Shown piece after piece: positions 63,806-64,000 of a stretch of 64,000 nt of DNA; within the stretch, counting starts at the first letter, position 1, and every line of letters begins with the position of its first letter. The DNA is from JAGVSR01 sp031413815 (lineage in GTDB: Bacteria; Pseudomonadota; Alphaproteobacteria; Rhizobiales; Hyphomicrobiaceae), in assembly GCA_031413815.1 (NCBI GenBank), contig JANOFU010000015.1, positions 47,418 through 111,417 on the forward strand, read 5' to 3'. The notes below the pieces were generated by a model. That model did not search any database and was not told the DNA's origin. It saw nothing but the letters and a program-made list of their open reading frames with translations. The position numbers and the translations under genes are program-made.

Positions 63806-63835
63806 ACGGGCCGGAGACATCCGGCCCGTTTTTTG
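63806..63835 (+). terminator. Rho-independent terminator
   Basis: AACGGGCCGGA (63807-63817) and TCCGGCCCGTT (63821-63831) around a 3-nt loop, then TTTTT. It ends the Cys/Ala repeat gene. Confidence 0.92.
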
Positions 63836-63953
63836 TTGGCCGTGCTGCCGGCCGCATCGCTAGAGTCTATCCGCATTTAATGGAATCACGGGGGATTCCC
63901 AAATCAGCTGGGATCTGATTCAAGCTTCATGCTGGGATCGGAGGCCAGCACGG

Positions 63954-64000
63954 ATGGCTCGACCTTATTCCCTTGATCTCAGAGAGCGTGTTGTCGCGCA
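63954..64000 (+). CDS. IS630-family transposase, first codons, runs off the window
   Basis: ATG 63954 opens MARPYSLDLRERVVA, the characteristic N-terminus (helix-turn-helix start) of IS630-group transposases. GGAATC-ACGGGG-GATTCC at 63881-63898 may belong to the left end of the element. The rest is outside the window. Confidence 0.75.
   Translation, partial: MARPYSLDLRERVVA

Noticed and set aside
63301..63876. 191- and 245-codon minus-strand frames over the Cys/Ala repeat gene
   Set aside because: Repetitive GC-rich coding DNA produces open antisense frames; the plus-strand gene has signal peptide, ribosome site and terminator.

Overview
The window looks like chromosome of an alphaproteobacterium, most likely order Hyphomicrobiales (Rhizobiales). 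The grounds are a short-form HisG with HisZ behind HisS, the mreB-mreC-mreD-mrdA-rodA block, a small basic gene in front of murA, a K+-independent proton pyrophosphatase, TrmFO instead of TrmA, and a CtrA-type TTAA-N7-TTAA box. No species can be named from sequence alone.

Layout. (1) 1-8330 is a putrescine/agmatine locus: start of a glutamine-synthetase-family gene (puuA-like), a GntR/FCD regulator, a putrescine ABC importer (potFGHI), agmatinase and a gamma-glutamylputrescine-oxidase-like flavoprotein. The same 12-bp palindrome TTGTGATCACAA stands in front of all four transcription units, so the locus reads as one local regulon. (2) 8332-15172 holds hisS-hisZ-hisG, a cupin/JmjC-like plus GNAT pair and an exported protein. 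(3) 15173-26129 holds a structured-RNA candidate, murA, REP-like repeats, an IS3 remnant, a GNAT protein, a methyltransferase, hppA, a DUF937 protein, exported proteins and RidA. (4) 26161-36851 holds GDYXXLXY and DUF2157 proteins, a cyanide-insensitive bd-type oxidase, an amidohydrolase, an orphan curlin-repeat protein, trmFO, a small GNAT-like protein and an MFS transporter. A palindromic repeat (GGTGTCNGACACC twice in about 33 bp) recurs five times between 12 and 35 kb; one copy lies in frame inside trmFO.

(5) 36916-49637 is a 12.7-kb genomic island. It is bounded by a perfect 45-bp direct repeat that equals the 3' part of an intact tRNA-Lys(CTT) at 49593-49668. A tyrosine integrase gene lies next to the tRNA, after a satellite-like module (AlpA-type protein, prim-pol primase, DUF3631 ATPase, TubC-like protein, second AlpA-like protein). 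The cargo is a 990-residue TIR plus membrane segment plus beta-propeller protein, divergent from a ribbon-helix-helix gene and a second tyrosine recombinase with tandem 12-bp operator-like repeats between them. This is the best candidate for an undescribed (defence-like) system here.

(6) 49808-55404 is the rod-shape operon mreB-mreC-mreD-mrdA-rodA. (7) 55679-64000 holds leuA with a leucine-rich leader peptide, PhzF-like and Nudix proteins, a pentameric ligand-gated ion channel homologue, exported and YHS-domain proteins, a DUF6969-like protein, a Cys/Ala repeat protein and the first codons of an IS630-type transposase. All calls come from reading the sequence; no database search was run.
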